From: Spirochaetia bacterium
GTDB taxonomy: Bacteria > Spirochaetota > Spirochaetia > B11-G9
Assembly (NCBI GenBank): GCA_027859095.1
Contig: JAQIBN010000250.1
Span: forward strand, 1 to 32,520
DNA length: 32,520 nt
Direction: 5' to 3'
The translations under genes were made by a program, and so were the position numbers. Below, one piece after another: positions 1-7,703 of this stretch; position 1 is the stretch's first letter, and every line of letters begins with the position of its first letter. The notes below the pieces were generated by a model. That model saw only the letters and a list, made by a program, of their open reading frames with translations. It did no database searches and was not told the DNA's origin.

Positions 1-1
1 A

Positions 2-460
2 TTTATAAAAACAAACTCTTCAATTTTTTCAGAATGTGGATTTAATTATGATAGTTTTAGATCTTCTTTTAAGGTAAGCAATATTGGAATTATTCAATCG
101 TTGATGAAAGTTTCTCATCAATATAATGCAGTATTTGCAGGGATATTAATTTTTGATGGAAGTAATTGGAAGATGGACCATACCCTTGGATTTAAAACAA
201 AATCAATAGATAAATTCATTTTTTCAAAAAATGAAGAATTTAGTAAAGAAATATTTGATAATAAAAAAATTCTTCTATATAAAAGTGGAAAATATGGTAT
301 TGAGGAATTAGATAATAAAATCTCTGATGGTGATCTTGTATTTATGAAAGGAGGATTTTTCCTCCCAATAATATTTAATCAAAACTCAGCATATTTATTT
401 CTTGGTTTAAAAACAATTAATTCTATCGAAGAATATATCGAAAACCTAAAAAAACTCTAA
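2..460 (+). CDS. 3' part of an unknown gene (5' end outside window)
   Basis: The reading frame is open from the first bases of the window to the TAA at 458-460, so this is the C-terminal ~152 residues of a longer protein. A TTG at 101 and an ATG at 104 lie inside the frame, but no Shine-Dalgarno sequence precedes them and the upstream frame stays open, so I treat them as internal. The visible part has alternating hydrophobic strands (AGILIFDGSNWKM, then a block ending SAYLFLGLK) and a terminal helix, loosely like a GAF/PAS sensor fold. That likeness is weak and I assign no function. It is very AT-rich and lysine/asparagine-rich. A promoter for rny follows it, so it is not obviously co-transcribed with the next gene. 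Confidence 0.55.
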   Translation, partial: FIKTNSSIFSECGFNYDSFRSSFKVSNIGIIQSLMKVSHQYNAVFAGILIFDGSNWKMDHTLGFKTKSIDKFIFSKNEEFSKEIFDNKKILLYKSGKYGIEELDNKISDGDLVFMKGGFFLPIIFNQNSAYLFLGLKTINSIEEYIENLKKL

Positions 461-499
461 TTTATTTTTCCTGTTATAAAATTACACAAAATTGGTAAC

Positions 500-529
500 T
501 TGACAATAGAAAGGTTTTAAGTCTATTAT
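500..529 (+). promoter_or_regulatory. Sigma-70-type promoter for rny
   Basis: TTGACA (500-505) and TATTAT (524-529) are separated by 18 bases. Transcription would start near 536, giving a leader of about 22 bases that holds the strong Shine-Dalgarno GGAGG before the rny ATG at 558. No SD-bearing start or second promoter is visible before ymdB or tlyA, so this probably drives all three genes. Confidence 0.65.
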
Positions 530-557
530 CCAGAGTGACTGACTTTGGAGGAAGCAA

Positions 558-2087
558 ATGGTTAGAATTTTACTTATAATTCTTCCTCTCGCCGGTTTAT
601 TTCTAGGTTGGATAATTAGATGGCTTTATGCAAAGTTTCAGCTTTCATCTACAGAACAGAGGGCTGAACGTTTAAATCATGAAGCGATAAAAGAAGCAGA
701 AGCAAAAAAGAAAGAGTTACTTTTAGAAGGTAGGGATCAGCTCCAGAAAGAACGGAATCAGCAGGAGCGGGAATATCGTGAAAGAAGAATTGAATCCCAA
801 CGTATGGAGAGAAGATTCCTACAAAAAGAAGAAAATCTAGAGACCAAGCAGATTGATCTGGATACCCAGAGAAAATCGCTTGCAGACCGCGAGGGACGAG
901 TTAAAGATAGAGAAGTATTTCTTCTTGAAGAAGAAGATAAATGGAAGAAGGAGCTTGAACAGATAGCAGGATTGTCCACTGAGGATGCAAAAAAACTCAT
1001 TATGCAATCCATGGAAAACGAAGCTAAACATGATGCACAGTTTGTAATTAATAAAATAGAGCAGGAAGCATTAAATGATGCAGATAAAAAAGCTCGTGAT
1101 ATTATTGTTACAACAATTCAAAGGTTGGCTTCTGATGTAACATCAGATGTATCGATTAGTTCTGTTAATTTACCAAATGATGAGATGAAAGGTCGAATTA
1201 TTGGTCGTGAAGGGCGTAATATCCGAACTCTTGAAACACTTACGGGTGTGGATATTATAATTGATGATACACCTGAGGCGGTTGTAATATCTTGTTTTGA
1301 TCCTGTCAGAAAGGAAATTGCAAAGGTTTCTTTAGAGAGGCTTATTCAGGATGGGAGAATACATCCTGCAAGAATTGAAGAAGTTGTTCAAAAGGTTACA
1401 AAAGAGATTAGCCAGATTATTCTTGAAGAAGGTGAAAAAGTTGTATTTGATCTTGGTATTCACAATATAAGCAAGGAAATTATACGGGCTTTAGGAAGAC
1501 TTCATTTCAGGACAAGTTATGGGCAGAATGTTTTAAATCATTCAAAAGAAGTTGCTATTGTCTGTGGGATGATTGCAGCTGAAACTGGTGCTGATAAAGA
1601 AATTGCCAAGCGTGGAGGACTCCTTCATGATATTGGGAAAGGAATAGAAACAGAGGGTGATGGTACTCATACGGAGCTTGGAGCAGAGCTTGCAAGAAAA
1701 TACAATGAAGATCCCAGAGTAATTAATGCTATTCTTTCTCATCATAATGATATTGAGCCTAGCTGTGTAGAATCTGTAATTACGCAAATCGCAGATACTA
1801 TATCTGCAGCCAGACCTGGTGCAAGACGAGAGACCCTGAATAATTATATTACAAGACTGGAAAATTTGGAGAGAATCTCTACTAGTTTTGAAGGTGTAGA
1901 TAAAGCTTATGCTATTCAGGCTGGACGAGAATTACGTATTATGGTAAATAGTGATACTGTTGGTGATACAAAAGCACGTGATCTTGCTAAAGAAATAGCT
2001 AAAAAAATAGAACTTGAAATGAGATACCCAGGTAGAATAAAGGTTACTATTATTCGTGAAACCCGGGTTATAGAGTACGCTCGTTAA
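558..2087 (+). CDS. rny: Ribonuclease Y
   Basis: Endoribonuclease that starts mRNA decay, anchored at the inner face of the membrane. The 509 residues show the full family layout: one N-terminal membrane helix (about 4-24), a long charged coiled coil (about 30-180), a KH RNA-binding domain with GREGRNIR near residue 215, and an HD domain with H328 (HSKEV) and the HD pair near 356-357 (GGLLHDIGKG) that binds the catalytic metals. Length is typical (about 510-520). The ATG follows TTTGGAGGAAGCAA, a strong Shine-Dalgarno. Thirteen bases separate it from ymdB, a common pairing in bacteria that carry RNase Y. No missing motif is seen. Confidence 0.97.
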   Translation: MVRILLIILPLAGLFLGWIIRWLYAKFQLSSTEQRAERLNHEAIKEAEAKKKELLLEGRDQLQKERNQQEREYRERRIESQRMERRFLQKEENLETKQIDLDTQRKSLADREGRVKDREVFLLEEEDKWKKELEQIAGLSTEDAKKLIMQSMENEAKHDAQFVINKIEQEALNDADKKARDIIVTTIQRLASDVTSDVSISSVNLPNDEMKGRIIGREGRNIRTLETLTGVDIIIDDTPEAVVISCFDPVRKEIAKVSLERLIQDGRIHPARIEEVVQKVTKEISQIILEEGEKVVFDLGIHNISKEIIRALGRLHFRTSYGQNVLNHSKEVAIVCGMIAAETGADKEIAKRGGLLHDIGKGIETEGDGTHTELGAELARKYNEDPRVINAILSHHNDIEPSCVESVITQIADTISAARPGARRETLNNYITRLENLERISTSFEGVDKAYAIQAGRELRIMVNSDTVGDTKARDLAKEIAKKIELEMRYPGRIKVTIIRETRVIEYAR

Positions 2088-2100
2088 TGAGTGTTTTGTA

Positions 2101-2895
2101 ATGTTAGGAAAAATTAGAGCTCTGGTCCTGGGTGATATTGTAGGTCAGCCAGGATGCAGGGCTGTTTTTATTGGGCTTAAAGCTCTTATTAAAGAGTATA
2201 AATCTGACTTTGTTATAATCAATGGTGAAAATGCCGCAGAAGGCTTTGGTATTACTCCAGAAATTGCTGCACAGGTTTTTGCCAGTGGTGCTGATGTTAT
2301 TACTTCAGGAAATCATATTTGGCAAAAACGAGAAATATATCCTCTGCTAGATTCTGATGCACCTATATTACGCCCTGCAAATTACCCTTCTAATACACCA
2401 GGTAAAGGTTCTGTTGTAATTGAAGTCAAGGGCGTAAGTATAGCTGTGTTAAATTTACAGGGGAGGAAGGATTTTGGGAATTTGGACTGCCCTTTTAGAA
2501 TAGGTCTTGAGTATTCAAAAAAATTAAAAAACAAGTCAAAAATAGTTATTGTGGATTTTCATGCCGAATCTGTAAATGAAAAAGAAGCTCTTGGCATCTA
2601 TCTGGATGGAAAAGTTAGTGCAGTATTAGGTACTCATACGCATATACAAACTGCAGATGAGAGAATATTACCAGGAGGGACAGCTTATTTATCTGATCTG
2701 GGTATGACTGGTCCTTCTCTGAGTGTTATAGGAAGTGATTATAATATTTCGGTAAAACGTTCTCTTACTCAAATGCCATTAAAGCATGAGGTTTCAAAAA
2801 ATCCTGCTGTTATGTCAGGTGTTGTTCTTGATCTGGATATCTCTACTGGTAAATGTTTATCAATTAAACGTTTTAAAAAACTTTCATCACTATAA
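2101..2895 (+). CDS. ymdB: YmdB-family metallophosphoesterase (TIGR00282)
   Basis: Di-metal phosphodiesterase; the Bacillus relative acts on 2',3'-cyclic nucleotides and affects biofilm and motility choices. Metal-ligand motifs in order: GDIVGQPG (D12), NGENAAEGFG (E43, N44), SGNHIW (N71, H72), DFHAE (D152, H154), GTHTH (H179, H181). At 264 residues it is the normal family length. It lies 13 bases after rny. The ATG at 2101 has no Shine-Dalgarno (upstream is GAGTGTTTTGTA), so translation may depend on coupling to rny. Enzyme class is firm; the substrate in this organism is not known from sequence. Confidence 0.92.
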   Translation: MLGKIRALVLGDIVGQPGCRAVFIGLKALIKEYKSDFVIINGENAAEGFGITPEIAAQVFASGADVITSGNHIWQKREIYPLLDSDAPILRPANYPSNTPGKGSVVIEVKGVSIAVLNLQGRKDFGNLDCPFRIGLEYSKKLKNKSKIVIVDFHAESVNEKEALGIYLDGKVSAVLGTHTHIQTADERILPGGTAYLSDLGMTGPSLSVIGSDYNISVKRSLTQMPLKHEVSKNPAVMSGVVLDLDISTGKCLSIKRFKKLSSL

Positions 2896-2903
2896 ATATA
2901 TAT

Positions 2904-3719
2904 ATGAAGAAATTAACATTACTTGAATTACTTGTAAAAACTTATAAAGATATTCCTAAAAATATTTCTTATTCAAAAATCATGTGTGGTGAGATTTTTC
3001 TTAATGGTGAAAAAATTACCAATCCTGGAACAAAAGTATCTGTTGATTCTGTAATTGAGTTTATTGAAAAAGGTTTTGTTTCCAGGGGGGGCCTTAAACT
3101 TGAGGCTGCTCTGAAAAAATGGGAAGTTGATATAACTGGTAGAATAATTATTGATGCAGGTAGCTCTACAGGCGGTTTTACTGATTGTCTATTACAAAAA
3201 GGTGCAGATCATGTATATGCTGTAGATGTTGGGTATAATCAATTAGCTTTTTCATTAAGACAAGATGAGCGTGTAAGTGTTTTTGAAAAAACAAATATAA
3301 TGCATTTAAAAAAATTTACTTCCATACCTGATGCTGCCGTAGCTGATTTGTCTTTTCGGTCTATAAGTGGGGCTGGCAGGCATATAATAAATCTTACTTC
3401 CGGAAAATGGCTTATTGCTCTTATTAAACCACAATTTGAAATTGATAAAGATATAATTCCTGACTTTAACGGTATTATCAATAATAAAATTGTTTTGAAA
3501 AATGTTTTAAATATTGTTCTTGAAAAAATTTCTAAAGATAAATTATTTGTAGATAAAGTAATGTTGTCACCTATAAAGGGTAGAAAGGGTAATACAGAAT
3601 TTTTATTTCTTATTAGAGATAATTTGTCCAAAAATGCAGATCCTGAATGGATTTATAAAATAGGGCAGGAAATAACAGATCTTATTGATACCATATCGTG
3701 GGGTCGATCGTTACAGTAG
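2904..3719 (+). CDS. tlyA: TlyA-family rRNA 2'-O-methyltransferase
   Basis: Predicted ribosomal RNA 2'-O-ribose methyltransferase, historically called hemolysin A. The 271 residues have an N-terminal S4 RNA-binding domain (about 3-60, with the GGLKLEAAL boundary motif) followed by an FtsJ-type Rossmann domain. The SAM motif DAGSSTGGFTDCLLQKGA begins at D84, and IKPQFE falls near 175-179. Mycobacterial TlyA methylates 16S and 23S cytidines; the same role here is by family. The start lies 8 bases after the ymdB stop and lacks a Shine-Dalgarno. The TAG stop sits inside the 5' arm of the hairpin shared with the convergent gene. Confidence 0.92.
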   Translation: MKKLTLLELLVKTYKDIPKNISYSKIMCGEIFLNGEKITNPGTKVSVDSVIEFIEKGFVSRGGLKLEAALKKWEVDITGRIIIDAGSSTGGFTDCLLQKGADHVYAVDVGYNQLAFSLRQDERVSVFEKTNIMHLKKFTSIPDAAVADLSFRSISGAGRHIINLTSGKWLIALIKPQFEIDKDIIPDFNGIINNKIVLKNVLNIVLEKISKDKLFVDKVMLSPIKGRKGNTEFLFLIRDNLSKNADPEWIYKIGQEITDLIDTISWGRSLQ

Positions 3720-3749
3720 CAGGGGAGAACGGGCGTTCTTCCCTACTGC
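3716..3749. terminator. Convergent hairpin between tlyA and the GerMN gene
   Basis: Arms 3716-3730 and 3735-3749 form a nearly perfect GC-rich stem (one mismatch, one G-T pair) around a GGGC loop. The tlyA TAG (3717-3719) lies in the left arm and the opposing TAG (3743-3745, read on the minus strand) in the right arm. No T-run follows on either strand, so this is a plausible bidirectional stop or 3'-end protecting structure, not a textbook intrinsic terminator. Confidence 0.55.
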
Positions 3750-4489
3750 AGGGATGATCTTGTTAAAGGTTCTCCAATGAAAACACCCTCTGTTGATAAA
3801 AATTGTTTTTTTTGTCCGTTAATTAATATTTGAACCTTATTAACTGTTGAAAATTCTGTAGCTGTATATACTATTTGTTTTAATTCAGCCTCAAGTCCTT
3901 CTTTACCAAAAGTATTAAAACTGAGAGCGTCATTAAAATTAATAGTAGCTGTCATATTTGAAACACTTATCCCCTGTAATTCAGTTCTTGCAGGAATAAG
4001 TGACAAGAGTCCTTTATTTAATTCACTGGATGTAAGTCCGGAAATAAGTGCTATTATGGTTTCTGTAAGAGGGCTGTTATCGTAATAAACTGGTCTTAGC
4101 ATTCCCTGTAATGTTATTTCATTTTCATTAGATACATTAACAAAATAAAGAGTTGAATTCCTCATGTTTTTTTCAGCAATTCCCGGATCCTCTTGATTGC
4201 TTTTTATATTGGATTCAGGGATATCTATGGTAATTTCTGGTTCGACTAAATTAACTGGTTCATTTGTGTCTGTAGATTTTTCAATAACCAGCTCTATATC
4301 ATCTTCCCCTGTAACAACTCTTTCAACTTCAGGTTCTTCAACAGTTTTATTGGAAGAGAGAAATTTTAAGAATCCTGTGGATTCCATTACATTTTCAATT
4401 CTTGACCTACTGAATAGAAAAACAACTAATAAAAGTAATATTAATGCAATCCAGAATAAACAGCCTATAGATGATTTTTTCTTTTTCAT
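3743..4489 (-). CDS. Membrane-anchored GerMN-domain protein
   Basis: A 248-residue protein with a lysine-rich start, one membrane helix (about 10-26), an acidic low-complexity linker (about 50-110) and a C-terminal GerMN domain (about 112-240). The domain shows LTETIIALISGLT, an LLSLIPARTEL stretch and INFNDALS. GerMN domains occur in spore germination proteins and in many envelope lipoproteins of non-sporing bacteria, where they are thought to bind cell-wall or protein partners. The export side is inferred from the positive N-terminus, which suggests the domain lies in the periplasm. A promoter lies so close to the ATG that the mRNA should be leaderless. Function is otherwise unknown. Confidence 0.8.
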   Translation of the reverse strand: MKKKKSSIGCLFWIALILLLLVVFLFSRSRIENVMESTGFLKFLSSNKTVEEPEVERVVTGEDDIELVIEKSTDTNEPVNLVEPEITIDIPESNIKSNQEDPGIAEKNMRNSTLYFVNVSNENEITLQGMLRPVYYDNSPLTETIIALISGLTSSELNKGLLSLIPARTELQGISVSNMTATINFNDALSFNTFGKEGLEAELKQIVYTATEFSTVNKVQILINGQKKQFLSTEGVFIGEPLTRSSLQ

Positions 4490-4496
4490 TTAATAC

Positions 4497-4525
4497 AAAA
4501 TATCGGTATATTCATGCTTAATCAA
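4497..4525 (-). promoter_or_regulatory. Promoter for the GerMN gene, predicted leaderless
   Basis: On the minus strand TTGATT (4525-4520), a 17-base spacer and TATTTT (4502-4497). Seven bases (GTATTAA) separate the -10 box from the ATG at 4489, so transcription should begin at or within a base or two of the start codon. No Shine-Dalgarno sequence exists. Confidence 0.6.
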
Positions 4526-4569
4526 GAGTTAGATTTAGAAAAAATATTGATCCATATTATTTCTTATAT

Positions 4570-4598
4570 TTGACAGGGGTATTAAAAGTTCGTATATT
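4570..4598 (+). promoter_or_regulatory. Promoter for ptsI, predicted leaderless
   Basis: TTGACA (4570-4575), a 17-base spacer and TATATT (4593-4598), close to the sigma-70 consensus. Six bases follow before the ptsI ATG at 4605, so the predicted +1 coincides with the start codon. It faces away from the GerMN promoter across about 45 bases. Confidence 0.7.
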
Positions 4599-4604
4599 TC
4601 ACAA

Positions 4605-6350
4605 ATGAAGAAATTTAAAGGCGTTTCAGCCTCTGCTGGTATAGTAATTGGAAAAGTGTTTCTTTATTTGGATGATAATCTTAAAGTTCCCAAATATCGT
4701 ATAAATCCTGAGGATATTGATTCTGAAATGGAAAGATTTCACCTTGCTACTAAAAAAGTAGAAAATGATTTAAAACAAATACAAACACATGCAAATAGTC
4801 AGATGGTGGAGGAAGAGAGTAGATTTTTGGACTCCCACATGCTCATGCTTTCGGATCCTGAATTTATAAATCAAATTGAGTCGAATTTAAAAGGTTTTCT
4901 GCGGAATATAGAATGGATCCTTTTAATGACTGTAAAACAATTTATAGGGACTCTAAAAAAAGCTGAAAGTCCTTATCTTGTTGAAAGAACAGTTGATCTT
5001 TATGATGTTACTCAAAGAATCCACCGACACTTAATGTTTCGTGAAAAAATATCTCTGGCTGATATTGATAAGGAAGTAATAGTAGTAACTCATAATTTGA
5101 TGCCTTCAGATACTGCAACTATGAATAGGCAAATGGTCAAAGGTCTTGTTTTAAATGCAGGTGGAAAAACTTCTCATACAGCTATTCTTGCCAGGGCTTT
5201 TGGGATAGCCTCCGTTTTAGGTTTGACAAATATAACAGATGAAGCCCGAAGTGGAGATACTATAATTGTTGATGGTAATTTAGGTACTGTAATTTTAAAT
5301 CCTGATAATGAGACTCTAATAGAATATGAGGAACGGGCACGGAAATGGTTACTGCATGAAAAACAACTTAGTAAACTTGATAAACTAAGTTCTGTAACAT
5401 TAGATGGCAGAAGAATCCTTTTAAGAGCTAATATTGAGATGCCTGAAGAAGCAGATCAGGTCCTTGTTCATGGAGCTGATGGGATTGGTTTATTTCGATC
5501 TGAATTCCTTTTTTTAAAACCCAGTGGATTTTCAAGCGAAGATGATCAGTATGTGGCATATTCAGATGTTGTAAGGAAAATGAAGGATAAGGGTGGTGTT
5601 ACTATAAGAACATTGGATGTTGGTGGTGATAAGATAATACCTGACTTCGAGACTAGTGATGATAAAAATCCACTTTTGGGCTGGAGAGCAATACGATTCT
5701 GTCTGGCTCGTAAAGATATCTTTAAAGTTCAGATGAGGGCTATTCTCAGGGCATCTGTACATGGAGACTTAAGAATAATGTTTCCCATGATATCCGGTGT
5801 TGAGGAACTTGAAGATGCTCTTGAATTTTTAGATGAAACCAGGAAAGAGTTGAAAAATGAAGGAATTCTATTTGATGAAAATATACGGGTTGGTATAATG
5901 ATTGAAGTTCCTTCAGCTGCAATTATTTCTGATATTCTTGCAAAAAAAGTTGATTTCTTCTCTATTGGAACAAATGATCTTATTCAGTACACTGTAGCTG
6001 TTGACAGGGGAAATGAAAATATTGCATATCTTTATAAATACTTCCATCCAGGTGTATTACGTTTAATTAAAATGGTAATTGACAATGCTCATGACGCAGG
6101 AATCCCCGTTGCTATGTGCGGTGAAATGGCTGGTGATCCTCTTGCTTCTGTTGTTTTGCTTGGTATGGGTCTGGATGCTTTTAGTATGAGTTCCAGTGTT
6201 CTCCCTTCTGTAAAAGAGATAATACGATCAGTAAGAGTGGATGAAGCAGAAGAACTCGTTGCGGAAGTTATGAAAATGAGTTCTTTTCAAAAAATTGAAG
6301 ACTATGTAAGTGGGTGGATAAATGAGCGATTTGATAACATCTCAATCTGA
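4605..6350 (+). CDS. ptsI: PTS enzyme I (phosphoenolpyruvate-protein phosphotransferase)
   Basis: Cytosolic first enzyme of the phosphotransferase system; it takes phosphate from PEP and passes it to HPr. The 581 residues carry the family start MKKFKGVSASAGIVIGK, the phospho-histidine motif GGKTSHTAI (H191), and the C-terminal PEP-binding TIM barrel with LFRSEFLF, SIGTNDLIQYT and AMCGEMAGDP (catalytic C505). Length matches the usual ~570-580. The conserved N-terminus fixes the ATG at 4605, although no Shine-Dalgarno is present, which supports a leaderless mRNA. The 3' end overlaps the first der start by 29 bases. No HPr or EII gene is in the window, so a transport or a regulatory role cannot be separated. 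Confidence 0.96.
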   Translation: MKKFKGVSASAGIVIGKVFLYLDDNLKVPKYRINPEDIDSEMERFHLATKKVENDLKQIQTHANSQMVEEESRFLDSHMLMLSDPEFINQIESNLKGFLRNIEWILLMTVKQFIGTLKKAESPYLVERTVDLYDVTQRIHRHLMFREKISLADIDKEVIVVTHNLMPSDTATMNRQMVKGLVLNAGGKTSHTAILARAFGIASVLGLTNITDEARSGDTIIVDGNLGTVILNPDNETLIEYEERARKWLLHEKQLSKLDKLSSVTLDGRRILLRANIEMPEEADQVLVHGADGIGLFRSEFLFLKPSGFSSEDDQYVAYSDVVRKMKDKGGVTIRTLDVGGDKIIPDFETSDDKNPLLGWRAIRFCLARKDIFKVQMRAILRASVHGDLRIMFPMISGVEELEDALEFLDETRKELKNEGILFDENIRVGIMIEVPSAAIISDILAKKVDFFSIGTNDLIQYTVAVDRGNENIAYLYKYFHPGVLRLIKMVIDNAHDAGIPVAMCGEMAGDPLASVVLLGMGLDAFSMSSSVLPSVKEIIRSVRVDEAEELVAEVMKMSSFQKIEDYVSGWINERFDNISI

Positions 6351-7677
6351 AAATGGAATGCCGGTTATTGCTGTAATAGGTAGGCCAAATGTAGGAAAAT
6401 CAACTCTGTTTAATAGAATGCTGGGCAAACGGAAGGCTATTACTGATCCCACTCCGGGAGTAACTCGTGATCCTATTGAGGGGATTTATAATTTTGATAA
6501 TAGATCTGTTAAACTGATTGATACAGGAGGATACAAAGTCGAACAGGAAGGACTTGATTCTCAGGTTAGCAATCGTAGTCTTAAGGTCATGGAAGATGCT
6601 GATCTTGTTCTATTTATAATGGATGTTGTGGAAATAACACCTGAAGATGAAGCTCTTAAAAAAATATTGAGAAGGTATTCAAAAAAAGTTATTGTTGTTG
6701 TAAATAAAGTTGATAATCACGGTAGAGAAGCTGATGTCTGGAACTTTTTTTCATTGGGTTTTGAGCATGTTATAGGGATGTCCGCTGAACATGGACTTGG
6801 GCTTACAGAACTGGATGAAAAACTTGAAGAACTTATTGATTTTGATATAAAAAGAGAGACTGAAGATAATACCAATCCCCTGATTTCACTTGCAATCATG
6901 GGAAAACCCAACACAGGTAAATCCACCCTAACAAATAGATTATTAGGCAGAAAAGCATCGATAGTTTCAGATATTCCCGGAACAACAAGGGATATTGTTG
7001 AGGGGTCATTTGATCATGATGGTAAAGTTTATAAAGTTCTTGATACGGCAGGAATTAGAAGAAAAAAGAAAGTTGGCGAAAATGTAGAATATTATTCTGT
7101 AAACAGAGCTTTTAAAAGTATCGATGAAGCTGATGTTGTTCTTTTAATGATTGATGCTATTGAGGGGTTGGCTGATCAGGATAAGAAAATTGCAGCACAG
7201 ATTGTTAATAAAGGCAGGGGAGTTATTCTTGTTCTGAATAAGTGGGATAAATTAAAAGAAATTCCTAATCAGATGGAAGCTGTGAAAGATAGAATAAAAT
7301 TTCTTTTTCCAATATTATCCTTTGCTCCTGTAGTTCCCATTTCTGCTTTAACAGGAGAGGGTGTAGATAAAATTCTGAATCAGATTAACAATGTCTGGAG
7401 TCAATTGAATAAACGTGTTGACACTGCCAGGGTTAATGAAGCTTTAAAGCGATGGACAGAAAATCAGGAACCTCCAAGACATAGTAGTGGTCGGTTTAAG
7501 GTTTCATATGGAACACAGGTTAGAACAAATCCAGTACATTTTGTATTTTTTATAAATAGAAAAAATGGATTCCCTGATTCTTATCAGCAGTATATAATTA
7601 ATAATATTAGAAAAGATTTAGGCTTTTCTCAGATACCACTTCAAGTAGATATCAAAGAAAAGCAGTGGAAAGTATAA
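6322..7677 (+). CDS. der: GTPase Der (EngA), 50S ribosome assembly
   Basis: Essential tandem GTPase that acts in large-subunit maturation. Two G domains are visible: first P-loop GRPNVGKST (20-28), DTGG and NKVD; second P-loop GKPNTGKST (194-202), DTAGIRR and NKWD (about 306). A C-terminal KH-like domain follows (RFKVSYGTQVRTNPVHFVFF). Numbering is from the ATG at 6322, which overlaps ptsI by 29 bases. A second ATG at 6358 would give MPVIAVIGRPNVGKS, closer to the usual short Der N-terminus, so the true start is uncertain by 12 codons. Overlap with ptsI implies co-transcription. Confidence 0.95.
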   Translation: MSDLITSQSENGMPVIAVIGRPNVGKSTLFNRMLGKRKAITDPTPGVTRDPIEGIYNFDNRSVKLIDTGGYKVEQEGLDSQVSNRSLKVMEDADLVLFIMDVVEITPEDEALKKILRRYSKKVIVVVNKVDNHGREADVWNFFSLGFEHVIGMSAEHGLGLTELDEKLEELIDFDIKRETEDNTNPLISLAIMGKPNTGKSTLTNRLLGRKASIVSDIPGTTRDIVEGSFDHDGKVYKVLDTAGIRRKKKVGENVEYYSVNRAFKSIDEADVVLLMIDAIEGLADQDKKIAAQIVNKGRGVILVLNKWDKLKEIPNQMEAVKDRIKFLFPILSFAPVVPISALTGEGVDKILNQINNVWSQLNKRVDTARVNEALKRWTENQEPPRHSSGRFKVSYGTQVRTNPVHFVFFINRKNGFPDSYQQYIINNIRKDLGFSQIPLQVDIKEKQWKV

Positions 7678-7703
7678 ATAATAAGATTTAAGTAAGGAAA
7701 TCT

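Noticed and set aside
758-1031. Minus-strand ORFs inside rny
   Set aside because: They are antisense to an unmistakable RNase Y coiled coil; serine/phenylalanine-rich shadow translations.
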